Translations under genes and position numbers: made by a program
Part shown: one piece after another, positions 29,401 to 37,251 of the stretch
How positions within the stretch are numbered: position 1 is the stretch's first letter
Layout: each line of letters starts with the position of its first letter
DNA from: JBCCGG01 sp039029395
GTDB lineage: Bacteria > Pseudomonadota > Alphaproteobacteria > Kiloniellales > JAKSDN01
Direction: 5' to 3'
Assembly (NCBI GenBank): GCA_039029395.1
Contig: JBCCGG010000018.1
Span: 1-64,000, forward strand
Length of the DNA stretch: 64,000 nucleotides
Notes under the pieces: model-generated
What the model was told of the DNA's origin: nothing
Databases searched by the model: none
What the model saw: only the letters and a program-made list of their open reading frames with translations

Positions 29401-30723
29401 ATGAAGATAGTATCAAGTAGCGTCTTTTCGGGAGTCATGGCTGGTGCCTTGGTTCTCGGAGTGCCGTTTGCCGCTCAGGCGGATCAAAACCAGGGCATGG
29501 ACGTGCCCAAGATTTCATCTTCCGTCGTCCTGGAAGGACTCGAGAGTCCTTGGGACATGGCTTTCTTGCCAGACGGCACAATGTTCTTCACCGAGAAATG
29601 CAAAGGTCTTTCGGTAAGAACGAAGGATGGAACCGTGCACCCATTGTACGGAATGAAGGACACCACGGGCTTCGCCGATAGCGGCAATGACCTTTTTTGC
29701 GAAGGACAAGCCGGAATGCTTGGGGTGGTCCCAGATCGACACTTCGCAAAAAACCGCACCCTTTATGTCTACTCGACTTCGGACAAGTATCACGGCGATG
29801 GCTGCAAGACCAATTTTGAAAAATGCGACGGCAACATCGTCATGAGGTTTAAGGTCAGCGATGACCTCAAGAGCGTCTCTGATCGGACCGACATCGTGGC
29901 GGACATTCAGTATAAGCCGTTCGATTCCAATCAGCCTTTCGGTGGTCCTGGCGCCCACAACGGTGGTCGGATTCGCATTGGGCCCGGCGGCTACCTCTGG
30001 GTCGCCGGCGGTGACCGCCACCGAGGGGTCTGTCCTCAGGATGGACAGCTACTGTGCGGCAAAGTTCTGCGGATCGACATGGACGGGAATGCGCACCCGG
30101 ACAACAACCCCCCCGAAGGCTTTGACAAGCGCATTTACACTTACGGCCACAGAAATGTCCAAGGCATCGATTTCCGCCCAAGCGACGGCAAGGCGTTCAC
30201 GGCTGAACATGGCCCGTGGCACAACGATGAGATCACCGCTCTTGTGAATGGTGGTAATGCCGGTTGGGACCCCGCGGAAAAAACTGGGGGTAGAGGTGAA
30301 TGCCCGGATCAGTACTGCGGCTACGAGCCCAATCAAATGGACGCTATGGACCCGGCGCTACGGGCTGCCTATACCCCGATGAGCGACACGCGCTTCGACG
30401 ATTTGATGCCACCATCATGGAACAACAATGGTTTTTCGCAAGGAACCGGTTCTGCCGCTTTCCTGAAAGGCAGCAATTGGGGCATCTACGAGGGCCGCTT
30501 GGCGGTCGGCATCATGGGTATCGCTTTTGGTGACACACCAGAGGGCTCACGCATCGACATGATCAGCTTGACCCCCGATGGTTTGGGGATCAATGGAATC
30601 ACGCGCATGCCCCTTGGGTTTTCGAAGCGATTCCGTGGCATGGTCATGGGGCCGGATAATGCGCTTTACGTTGCTGTGGATGACGGCGAGATCTACAGAA
30701 TCACAGCGGAAAGTATGAAGTAA
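29401..30723 (+). CDS. PQQ-dependent aldose sugar dehydrogenase (YliI/GdhB-like)
   Basis: A 440-residue periplasmic protein with a signal peptide (GVMAGALVLGVPFAAQA) and a six-bladed beta-propeller of the glucose/sorbosone dehydrogenase family. Landmarks are LESPWDMAFLPDGTMFFTEK, GAHNGGRIRIGPGGYLWVAG, YGHRNVQGIDFRPSDGKAF with AEHGPWHNDE, and FRGMVMGPDNALYVAVDDG at the end. The first gives the catalytic-blade pattern of PQQ-type soluble dehydrogenases. It should oxidise aldose sugars outside the cytoplasm with PQQ. The ATG at 29401 follows GGGAGG; a short palindrome, TGAACACGCGGTTCA (29372-29386), lies just before it. A strong terminator follows. Confidence 0.88.
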   Translation: MKIVSSSVFSGVMAGALVLGVPFAAQADQNQGMDVPKISSSVVLEGLESPWDMAFLPDGTMFFTEKCKGLSVRTKDGTVHPLYGMKDTTGFADSGNDLFCEGQAGMLGVVPDRHFAKNRTLYVYSTSDKYHGDGCKTNFEKCDGNIVMRFKVSDDLKSVSDRTDIVADIQYKPFDSNQPFGGPGAHNGGRIRIGPGGYLWVAGGDRHRGVCPQDGQLLCGKVLRIDMDGNAHPDNNPPEGFDKRIYTYGHRNVQGIDFRPSDGKAFTAEHGPWHNDEITALVNGGNAGWDPAEKTGGRGECPDQYCGYEPNQMDAMDPALRAAYTPMSDTRFDDLMPPSWNNNGFSQGTGSAAFLKGSNWGIYEGRLAVGIMGIAFGDTPEGSRIDMISLTPDGLGINGITRMPLGFSKRFRGMVMGPDNALYVAVDDGEIYRITAESMK

Positions 30724-30734
30724 TCCACTCGAAC

Positions 30735-30778
30735 AAAGTGCCCGCGGTACTGAGGTAACGCGGGCACTTTTACTTTTT
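30735..30778 (+). terminator. Rho-independent terminator
   Basis: A perfect 12-bp stem, AAAGTGCCCGCG (30735-30746) and CGCGGGCACTTT (30759-30770), with a 12-base loop and a T-rich tail to 30778. It ends the sugar dehydrogenase transcript, and because it is symmetrical may also stop the convergent gene. Confidence 0.92.
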
Positions 30779-30827
30779 CCGACGGTCAAAGGTCGTGGTT
30801 GAAAGATCTCGGCGATCAAACGCTCGT

Positions 30828-31235
30828 TCAATCGCACAATACTTCAGTCAGGCGTTCGGTTGCGGAACCCACCACGATTTGGCGCTTCGGCTTTTCCGAT
30901 GTATCCGTCCCCATTGCAGGCTTTTTCCAGTGTTTATCTGTGAAAAATGTGCTCTGCAGTGTTTTCTCTGTCCGCTCGGAGCAGTCGATTTCCAACAGGC
31001 TGAGATAGCTGGACGCACCCATGACGGATGTTTTGTATCGGATGCCACTCCAAACTCGACGTAACCTATCGATCTTTTCCACGCGTGACGTATCATAAAG
31101 ATAGACGTCGCCATTCAATGGTTCGGCGTAAATGACCCATTCGCCTTCCCCAGCACCAGCAGCCGAAGCTTCGCTCGTTGTGACGGTCGATGCCGCTGAA
31201 CAGATCAAAAATACGGCTAGCATAGTTTTGTTCAT
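30828..31235 (-). CDS. Secreted Adhesin_E-like small protein
   Basis: A 135-residue protein with a signal peptide (AVFLICSAASTVTTSEASA). The mature part (WVIYAEPLNGDVYLYDTSRV, a VWSGIRY strand, YLSLLEIDCSERT, and a GSATERLTEVLC end) fits the surface-adhesin protein E domain, whose members usually end in a similar Cys-containing segment. The family is exported and small; its role outside Haemophilus is unknown. The start ATG shares one base with the stop of the upstream 63-codon frame (TGATG), which suggests translational coupling. Confidence 0.7.
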   Translation of the reverse strand: MNKTMLAVFLICSAASTVTTSEASAAGAGEGEWVIYAEPLNGDVYLYDTSRVEKIDRLRRVWSGIRYKTSVMGASSYLSLLEIDCSERTEKTLQSTFFTDKHWKKPAMGTDTSEKPKRQIVVGSATERLTEVLCD

Positions 31236-31426
31236 CAGGAATCGACTTCGATAATCATTGCTGTCTGGCCGCCAAAACTGTTGCTTTTCAGCGACCGGGT
31301 CTCAAGTAATGCCTGCCTAGTCTTGAACACTTGATCTAAGTCTTGAGTAAAAGCTGGCACGAGGGACTGCTCTTGTAAAGCCCCCATGCGATCAACCAGG
31401 CGGGCGTCTGTTGTGATCGAGCGCAA
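31235..31426 (-). CDS. Possible short gene coupled to the Adhesin_E-like gene
   Basis: A 63-codon frame, or about 50 codons from an internal ATG, ends in TGATG overlap with the next gene. The protein (QSLVPAFTQDLDQVFKTRQA ... TAMIIEVDS) has no recognised domain. It begins close to a dispersed repeat copy, so it may be the tail of a gene broken by the repeat. The overlap is the only positive evidence. Confidence 0.3.
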   Translation of the reverse strand: MRSITTDARLVDRMGALQEQSLVPAFTQDLDQVFKTRQALLETRSLKSNSFGGQTAMIIEVDS

Positions 31427-31446
31427 CCAGCAAGGTCCGCTTCGAG

Positions 31447-31503
31447 TCAGAAATGGCCTTAGAGAATGTGTCTCCGAACAGTCCGCTCCATGGATGGAAG
31501 CCG
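31447..31503 (-). repeat. Dispersed 60-bp repeat, copy 2
   Basis: This shares TCAGAAATGGCCTT and GAACAGTCCGCTCCATGGAT with copy 1. The translated frame is interrupted by one extra stop codon. It abuts the 3' end of the small membrane-protein gene at 31517. Confidence 0.75.
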
Positions 31504-31516
31504 TCCATCGCGTAAC

Positions 31517-31858
31517 TTAGTTCCACGGCGTCCCGGAGATGACAACGGCCCCGATGAAAACGCCGTATAGCGCAGCTGGAACGGCCAGCATCGCGAGGAC
31601 GACATTGGCAAGTACCAGCTTGGTCGCTCTGCGCGCTGCCAACCCACCGGCGATGATTGCGGCAACCGCGAACAAAATGCCGATCCATAACTGCATGTTG
31701 AAGCTCGAAATCGACCCATCTGCGAGCCCGACTACGAAGAAGTAGACGACGGCAAGCGCTGCTATGGAGTCGATTCCCAACAGAATTCTAAATATCCCAT
31801 CGGCTCTTCCCTTGTCCGATTTCTTGGCTATGTTTCCCGCCATCGGCACCAACCTCAT
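31517..31858 (-). CDS. Hypothetical small membrane protein
   Basis: A 113-residue protein (108 from an internal ATG at 31843) with three hydrophobic segments: about residues 31-45, 55-75 and 82-108. The sequence is rich in Ala, Val and Gly. No family was recognised. The stop codon lies directly before a dispersed repeat copy, so its 3' end may have been altered by insertion. Confidence 0.5.
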   Translation of the reverse strand: MRLVPMAGNIAKKSDKGRADGIFRILLGIDSIAALAVVYFFVVGLADGSISSFNMQLWIGILFAVAAIIAGGLAARRATKLVLANVVLAMLAVPAALYGVFIGAVVISGTPWN

Positions 31859-32091
31859 TCAAGCTCGGCAAGCGCGTCGTCGTGACCGCTTCTGTGTCGA
31901 TCGCCATTCTCCAAATGAAATGCGATCAGACCGCAGATTGCGCGGCTTTGGCTTTGTTGACATTGCTCTCTTGCCCAGAATCCGCCCAAGAAACCCCTAC
32001 CATGAGCCAAAGGCGTCGCGAAAGGGCTAATGGATCGGTTATGCAGCCCCTATTCAGGGCCATCGCCACTGGTTGTAGGTCCGTAAGCGGG

Positions 32092-32182
32092 TCAGAAATG
32101 GCTCTCCAGAAAGTGGCGCCGAACAGTCCGCTCCATGGATGGAAGCGGACAGGCGAAGGGCACGTTGCGGTCGACCGAGACG
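32092..32182 (-). repeat. Dispersed 60-bp repeat, copy 3, with short activator fragment
   Basis: The unit (32092-32152) is followed by GTTGCGGTCGACCGAGACG, a 19-bp match to the activator-derived block. The reading LPSMERTVRRHFLESHF and stop is intact on the minus strand. The remaining gap from 31859 to 32431 shows no gene. Confidence 0.75.
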
Positions 32183-32431
32183 AACCCTAACCAAAATCTA
32201 CCTTCGGATCCCATGTCGTGGTGCCGTGCTGGTCTCGCTCATTGGATGCCGGCGAGGGCGATGAGCCAGGGCGCTATGTCGCAGGACCAAAAAATCCTAT
32301 TCGAACATTGTGACGTCGGATAGGGTTGAGGAACGACTCAGCACCGGTTTCTTCCGGTCGATGTCTGATGGAAGGGTGGCAATCCTAGAGTCGTCTCCGG
32401 CGCTTGAGATGACAGGAATGGGAGGCGTGCG

Positions 32432-33938
32432 GTGTTGGGTCGAAACTGGCTACTGGTGTTCGCGGCCGTCATTTTTCTGGTGGCATCAGACCTTGGTGCG
32501 GTCCTGGCGAGCGGCACCCTGAAGATTGGCCGCAACGAAGACAGTTCGACCTTGGACCCCATCAAGACCGCACAATCCGTCAATGTTATGATCAACGAGA
32601 ATGTTCACGCCACGTTGGTTCGCTTCGTCCGGAATGCAAAGGAGATTGAGGGCGAACTGGCGGAAAGTTGGGCGTGTCGGACGACAAATTGACCTTCACC
32701 TTTCAGCTTCGGGACGCCAAGTTTTCCGATGGCTCGCCTGTCACGGCCGAAGATGCGGCTTTTCCCTGACCCGGCTGCGCGACGACGAGGAGTCAGCGCA
32801 CCGTTCGAACTTCGAGAACGTGGAAGAGATTGCGGCCATTGGCGAGAAACCCCTACAGGTTCGTCTGAAAGAAACCTCGTCGCCATTCCTGTCCAAACTC
32901 ACCAATATCGATGCCGCAATCCTTCCAAAGACCGCGGTGGAGTCCCTGGGCGACGAATTCGGCGCCTCGCCCGTGGGCGCGAGCAACTACAAGTTGGCCG
33001 ATTGGCGCCGCGGCGAGCTTCTGGCCCCTGAACCCAACGAGCACCACTATGACGCGCCCGTTTCCCAGGTGGACCGGGTTGAATGGTTGGTCGTACCCAA
33101 CGACGAAACGCGCGCATTGAAGGTCATGGCCGGAGAGTTGGATGCCGCTGTCACGATCCCCTATACCCTATTGCCGTATCTGAGCATCCTGACCGATATA
33201 GAAGTCCATCTCATCCCTTCGACCCGCCAAGAGCATCTGTTGCTCAATCATGAGAACGAATGGCTTGCCAAGAAACCGATCCGCCAAGCCATCAACATGG
33301 CGCTCAACCGAGAGGCCATCACCCAGTTGGCGACCGCCGGGCAAGGCACGATGGCGAACTCTCTGATCCCGCCCAGCGTGCTCTACCACAACCCGGACAA
33401 CCCGTCATGTACCTACGATCGAGAGATGGCCAAGTCCATCATCGAGAAATAAGGCGCGACCGGGGCGCGCATTGATTACCTTGTGCCAGCCGGTCATGTC
33501 ACCCGTGGCAACATTGCCGAGATGGTGCAATTCATGCTGGGCCAGGTCGGATTGGAGGTCGTGATCAGGGAGATCGATCCGAGCGAGTACTGGGGCGCCC
33601 TGATCGAGGGCAACTATGACATGGCAGCAGTCTACTGGATCTCCAATCTGGACCCCGATCAAAAACTTACCTTCAGCGTCGGGGCGGATAACAATCTCAG
33701 TTACTTCACCCGCTACAACAATCCCGAAGTGACGGCAATAGTGGAACAGGTCCGCAACGAGTTGGACAGCGACAAGCGGCGCGGACTTTACTACCAGATA
33801 CAGTCCATGGTGAAGGATGACGCCCACTGGGTCGACCTCTACTATAGCCCCTTCAGCCACCTTACGCGGACCAATGTGTCGGGCTTCCACCAAAGTGCGA
33901 CGGGCGAGATTCGCTTGCACGACATAAGCTTGAACTAG
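32432..33938 (+). pseudogene. Decayed family-5 ABC substrate-binding protein gene
   Basis: The three reading frames together give a near-complete family-5 binding protein: a signal peptide (LLVFAAVIFLVASDLGAVLA), TLKIGRNEDSSTLDPIKTAQ, AKFSDGSPVTAEDA, PIRQAINMALNREAITQLAT, and a C-terminal end similar to the gene at 8924. Two single-base losses break it, near 32676 and near 32755, and a TAA stop at 33450-33452 interrupts the last third. A GTG start at 32432 follows GGGAGG. Each break restores homology exactly when repaired, so this is a recent pseudogene. No permease genes are present. Confidence 0.85.
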
Positions 33939-34032
33939 GCTTGCCCTTTCGCGATCTGTGTCGCGTCAACCCTTCTGGTGTGTGAAGAAGGTGTCTTAGG
34001 ACACGATCCGCTGGATCCGTGCCCGCCTCGGG

Positions 34033-34250
34033 TCAGAAATCGCCTTCCAGAAGGTTGCGCCGTACGGTCCGCACCTTGGACGGAAGCAGACAGACGATGC
34101 GCGCGCTGCGGTCGACCGAGACGGCGCCGCCCACCATCTCCTCGAGGATCTGAAGCAGGCTGTCGGAGGCGGATAGGATTACAATGCCTAAGCCTGAGTG
34201 TCCGAAGCGAGGTCAGATGCGGTCGGACGAGCGTCGATCGCGACGCGGCA
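34033..34250 (-). repeat. Dispersed 60-bp repeat, copy 4, plus decayed activator 5' block
   Basis: The unit 34033-34093 leads into 34094-34166, which matches the activator codons (GGAVSVDRSARIV on the minus strand). Positions 34198-34250 resemble DNA upstream of the activator start. The activator start codon itself is lost. The rest of 33939-34310 holds nothing else I can support. Confidence 0.7.
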
Positions 34251-34310
34251 ACTCATAGCACCGAGCCGCCACTTTGTTTCCTTGTACAAGGTACGAAACA
34301 TCAACTCGGT

Positions 34311-35237
34311 TCAGCGCTCGGTACAACGATGAACCTCGACTGTGGCATGTACGACACCTAATTGACCTGGGATCTGAGATTTGTAGTACTCAGGAGTGCC
34401 GGGATTGTCACTGACGATGGCAATCTCAGCGGCGAGTATTCCGTGGCCAATGCTCCAAAGGTGAAGGTCGGTGATTTTGTCCGACGAGTCGCCCTCGATT
34501 GCCTGCCGTAACTCGATTGCCATGTGATCGCTCGCTTGCTTGTCCAAAAGTACCCGCGATGAATCTTTAATCAGGCCAAAAGACCACCGCGCGACCAAAG
34601 CAGCGCCGACGAAACCCATCGCAGGGTCGAGCCAGTTAGCAGCAAAAAACTTACCCGCTAGAAGAGCAGCGATGGCCAAGATTGAGGTCAACGCATCGGC
34701 CAAGACATGAAGATAAGCCGCACGCAGATTGTGATCGTGACGGTGTTGATCGTGTGAACGTCCCTGCCCGTGCTCGTGGGGGGTTGACATGAGAACCCAA
34801 GCACTTGCTCCGTTTACGATGAGCCCGATCACGGCCACTATCAGCGCTTGATCGAAGGCAATCGGCAATGGATTCATCAATCGGTTGGTACTCTCCGTGA
34901 CCATCAGAAGAGCAAAGCCCAGCAACAAGACTGCGCTTGCGAATCCCGCTAGGCTGTTGATCTTGCCGACACCAAATGAATAGCTTCGATCAGTCGCGGA
35001 GCGACGCGACATCACGTACGCGAACACAGCGATGCCAAGCGCAAGTGTGTGAGACGCCATGTGCAGCCCATCTGCCAACAGCGCCATGGAACCAAAGAGC
35101 ACGCCGGTGATGATCTCAGTTACCATCATGATCGCTGTGAGTGCTACAACGAACAGTGTTCGCATCTCGCCAGCACGCTGCTGGTCTTGACCGAACACGT
35201 GGCTGTGTTGCCAGTCTTCCAATCGGGTTGTGTGCAT
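34311..35237 (-). CDS. Cation diffusion facilitator (DmeF-like metal exporter)
   Basis: A 308-residue CDF transporter with six predicted membrane helices. The metal-site motifs are LLADGLHMASH (helix 2) and HVLADALTS (helix 5); a His-rich loop (HEHGQGRSHDQHRHDHN) lies between helices 4 and 5. The N-terminal HSHVFGQDQQRAGEMRT and the metal site fit the DmeF group, which exports cobalt and nickel or zinc in exchange for protons. The ATG at 35237 follows AAGAGG; a longer frame to 35297 reads into a dispersed repeat and is not preferred. No DmeR-type repressor is beside it. Confidence 0.88.
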   Translation of the reverse strand: MHTTRLEDWQHSHVFGQDQQRAGEMRTLFVVALTAIMMVTEIITGVLFGSMALLADGLHMASHTLALGIAVFAYVMSRRSATDRSYSFGVGKINSLAGFASAVLLLGFALLMVTESTNRLMNPLPIAFDQALIVAVIGLIVNGASAWVLMSTPHEHGQGRSHDQHRHDHNLRAAYLHVLADALTSILAIAALLAGKFFAANWLDPAMGFVGAALVARWSFGLIKDSSRVLLDKQASDHMAIELRQAIEGDSSDKITDLHLWSIGHGILAAEIAIVSDNPGTPEYYKSQIPGQLGVVHATVEVHRCTER

Positions 35238-35301
35238 TCGGAGCCTCTTGACGCGCGAAACTGGTGATAAGAAGCGGATTGGCCGCAATGTCCACAAAGG
35301 C

Positions 35302-35362
35302 TCAGAAATGGCCTTCTAGAAGGTGACGCCGCACAGTCTGCACCACGGGCCGAAGCAGACAG
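35302..35362 (-). repeat. Dispersed 60-bp repeat, copy 5
   Basis: The most diverged copy (TCAGAAATGGCCTTCTAGAAG ... CGAAGCAGACAG). The minus-strand reading VQTVRRHLLEGHF and stop is retained. It lies 65 bp upstream of the CDF start. Confidence 0.65.
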
Positions 35363-35524
35363 ACGACGGGCAGCAAAGATAGCACCTATCCGTCAGGCGA
35401 TCCACGGCAGGCGCCCGTCACGCTGCACTCATTCCTATCCGGTCAAGTTCGACCAAAAGCCGAATCGCATACTAGAGACATCGCTATTGGTAGCTAGCCT
35501 AGTGACTCACCGGTCGGGGATCCC

Positions 35525-36439
35525 TCACTCACAGGCCTCCGGCATGTCGGCCAGCATTTTGCCCTTTTCGACGATCTTGACGCCGTCGAGTTCGAAGTTC
35601 TTCCCGGACTGCACCGCCGCCTTGATGTAGCCGCAGGTGACCGCCGCCTGGATCGGGTTGGCCATGTTTCGGTTCAGCACTGCTTGCGCAGTCTCCGACC
35701 CGCTCCCCTGGCTCGATTCGACGACGGCTGCGCTTTGGTCCTTTCCAAACTGGCTGATCTTCATGAGGACGCTCCGTTCTATCGGATTGTGACGATAGGC
35801 GAGCATGAGCCGCTGGATCGTGGGATCGGCGTTGTCGAACATGCAGCGCGCGGTGTTGGACGATCCCGCGGTCAAATATGGCTTCCTGCAGTCATGATAG
35901 GGCTCGCCGAAACGCTCGATCCAGCCCGCAGCCATCGCGGCCGGCATGGGTAACTTGGCAAAAACCTCTTCGCGTTCCTCTAAAAAGGTCACGTAAATCG
36001 AATGGATTGGCAGATTTCTGGCGCAGTTTTGAATCTCCGAACCATCGTGGGGCGAGATCAGACTGACGTTTACGGTGACGCTTACCTTCTTGGAATTGTG
36101 GGAGGTCCAGCTGCAGTCGTCTTGGCGCATCCCCATCTCGTTCATTTTCGCTTCCAGCACCGAGAACGGTGTCCCGACCGCCGCGCCGAAGGGCTTAAGT
36201 GTGTCGATTTCGGTCAGCGGTGGAATGGAGGAATCCTGGGTGTCCTGGTCCGCGCCCGGTGCCGAATAGCCGAATTGCTGACAAATCTGTGCGATCTCGG
36301 TTTGGCAGCAGACCCGCTCGCCCTGCGCTTGCGGCGCGGCGCAATTCGGCGTCTTCAAATCGGACTGCGCGCGCGCCGGCGTCAACAGCCAGAACCCCGC
36401 CAATAGCAGAACAACTCCGACCCTCATGAAAATTCTCAT
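35525..36439 (-). CDS. Hypothetical secreted cysteine-containing protein
   Basis: A 304-residue protein with a signal peptide (VGVVLLLAGFWLLTPARA). The mature region has an early Cys cluster (PNCAAPQAQGERVCCQTEI), a central SVTVNVSLISPHDGSEIQNC strand region and paired cysteines late on (YHDCRKPYL, ARCMFDN, VTCGYIK). An even number of cysteines and export suggest disulfides. No domain was recognised. The ATG at 36439 or the one four codons later could be used. It is followed by an 809-bp gap before the next gene. Confidence 0.6.
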   Translation of the reverse strand: MRIFMRVGVVLLLAGFWLLTPARAQSDLKTPNCAAPQAQGERVCCQTEIAQICQQFGYSAPGADQDTQDSSIPPLTEIDTLKPFGAAVGTPFSVLEAKMNEMGMRQDDCSWTSHNSKKVSVTVNVSLISPHDGSEIQNCARNLPIHSIYVTFLEEREEVFAKLPMPAAMAAGWIERFGEPYHDCRKPYLTAGSSNTARCMFDNADPTIQRLMLAYRHNPIERSVLMKISQFGKDQSAAVVESSQGSGSETAQAVLNRNMANPIQAAVTCGYIKAAVQSGKNFELDGVKIVEKGKMLADMPEACE

Positions 36440-37251
36440 GCCGAGTTTCTCCCCGTGGTCTGGAGGCGCCTGAGGAAGATATCATTATTGTGAAATAGAG
36501 TCTCGCGGATAGGAATTACGAGCCGCCGCAGATGGCAGCAATCCGCTCCCGTTGCCGCTCGACCGTCGGCGAGACGGACGTCTAACAAGGCCGCATTGTG
36601 GCCGCAATTGGCCCTAAAGGTCTCTCCTTCGGAATGTGAGACCGACGCGTTGCACCATGTACGGGGCAGACGGACGATGGCCCCCTGTGGCTTTACTCAC
36701 ATTCTTTGAGCCAGGTCGTTGGATAAAGTATCGGGGCGAGCGACCGGGATTCGTTCGATTTTCTAGCGAATGCCGCGCGACGACAGTTTGCTTTTATGAT
36801 CGGCCCAAGGACCGGAGAGGGACCGCTCGGAGAAAAGACGGCGTAGGACCGAGGCATGCTCCAATGACTCTGCAATTTTGCCACGCAATAGGACGATGAA
36901 ACTGCGGCGCTTCTTCTCGCGGTGCGATGCGCGAACCTCCTCTCGCTGCGCCTTCGCGGTCGTTTCGGATAGGATTTCCGGGACGACGGCCGCCCAGCCG
37001 AGAGGACTCCACGCCCCGAGGGACGGCGGTTCTAGGGAAGTTTTCGATCGAGACCGAGGATCACGATTGGTCGACATATTTGGTATCTCCGAGATGTTTG
37101 GCACTCGAGGAATAGGAAATTCAACGGACGCCTATGAGAATTTGTCTAAAGTGCTCGAGCAGCGCGGATGAGGTGAGCTTAGGGCGGCACCGTGAAACAC
37201 CGGTGGTTTCAACCGTGAAAGTATCGTTAAATCGGAGGCTCCTTCGACGTG
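36440..37251. other. Intergenic region without a supported gene
   Basis: Short open frames occur on both strands here (for example 36878-37171) but none has a ribosome site, a recognisable domain or consistent codon use. An ATCGGAGGCTCC ribosome site for the next gene lies at its right end. Otherwise I see nothing. Confidence 0.5.

Noticed and set aside
34311..35297. Extended CDF start at 35297
   Set aside because: The added N-terminal residues lie beside the repeat copy and lack a ribosome site; ATG 35237 has AAGAGG at the right distance.
36878..37171. A 97-codon frame in the gap before the BTAD regulator
   Set aside because: No ribosome site, no domain and codon use unlike real genes here.
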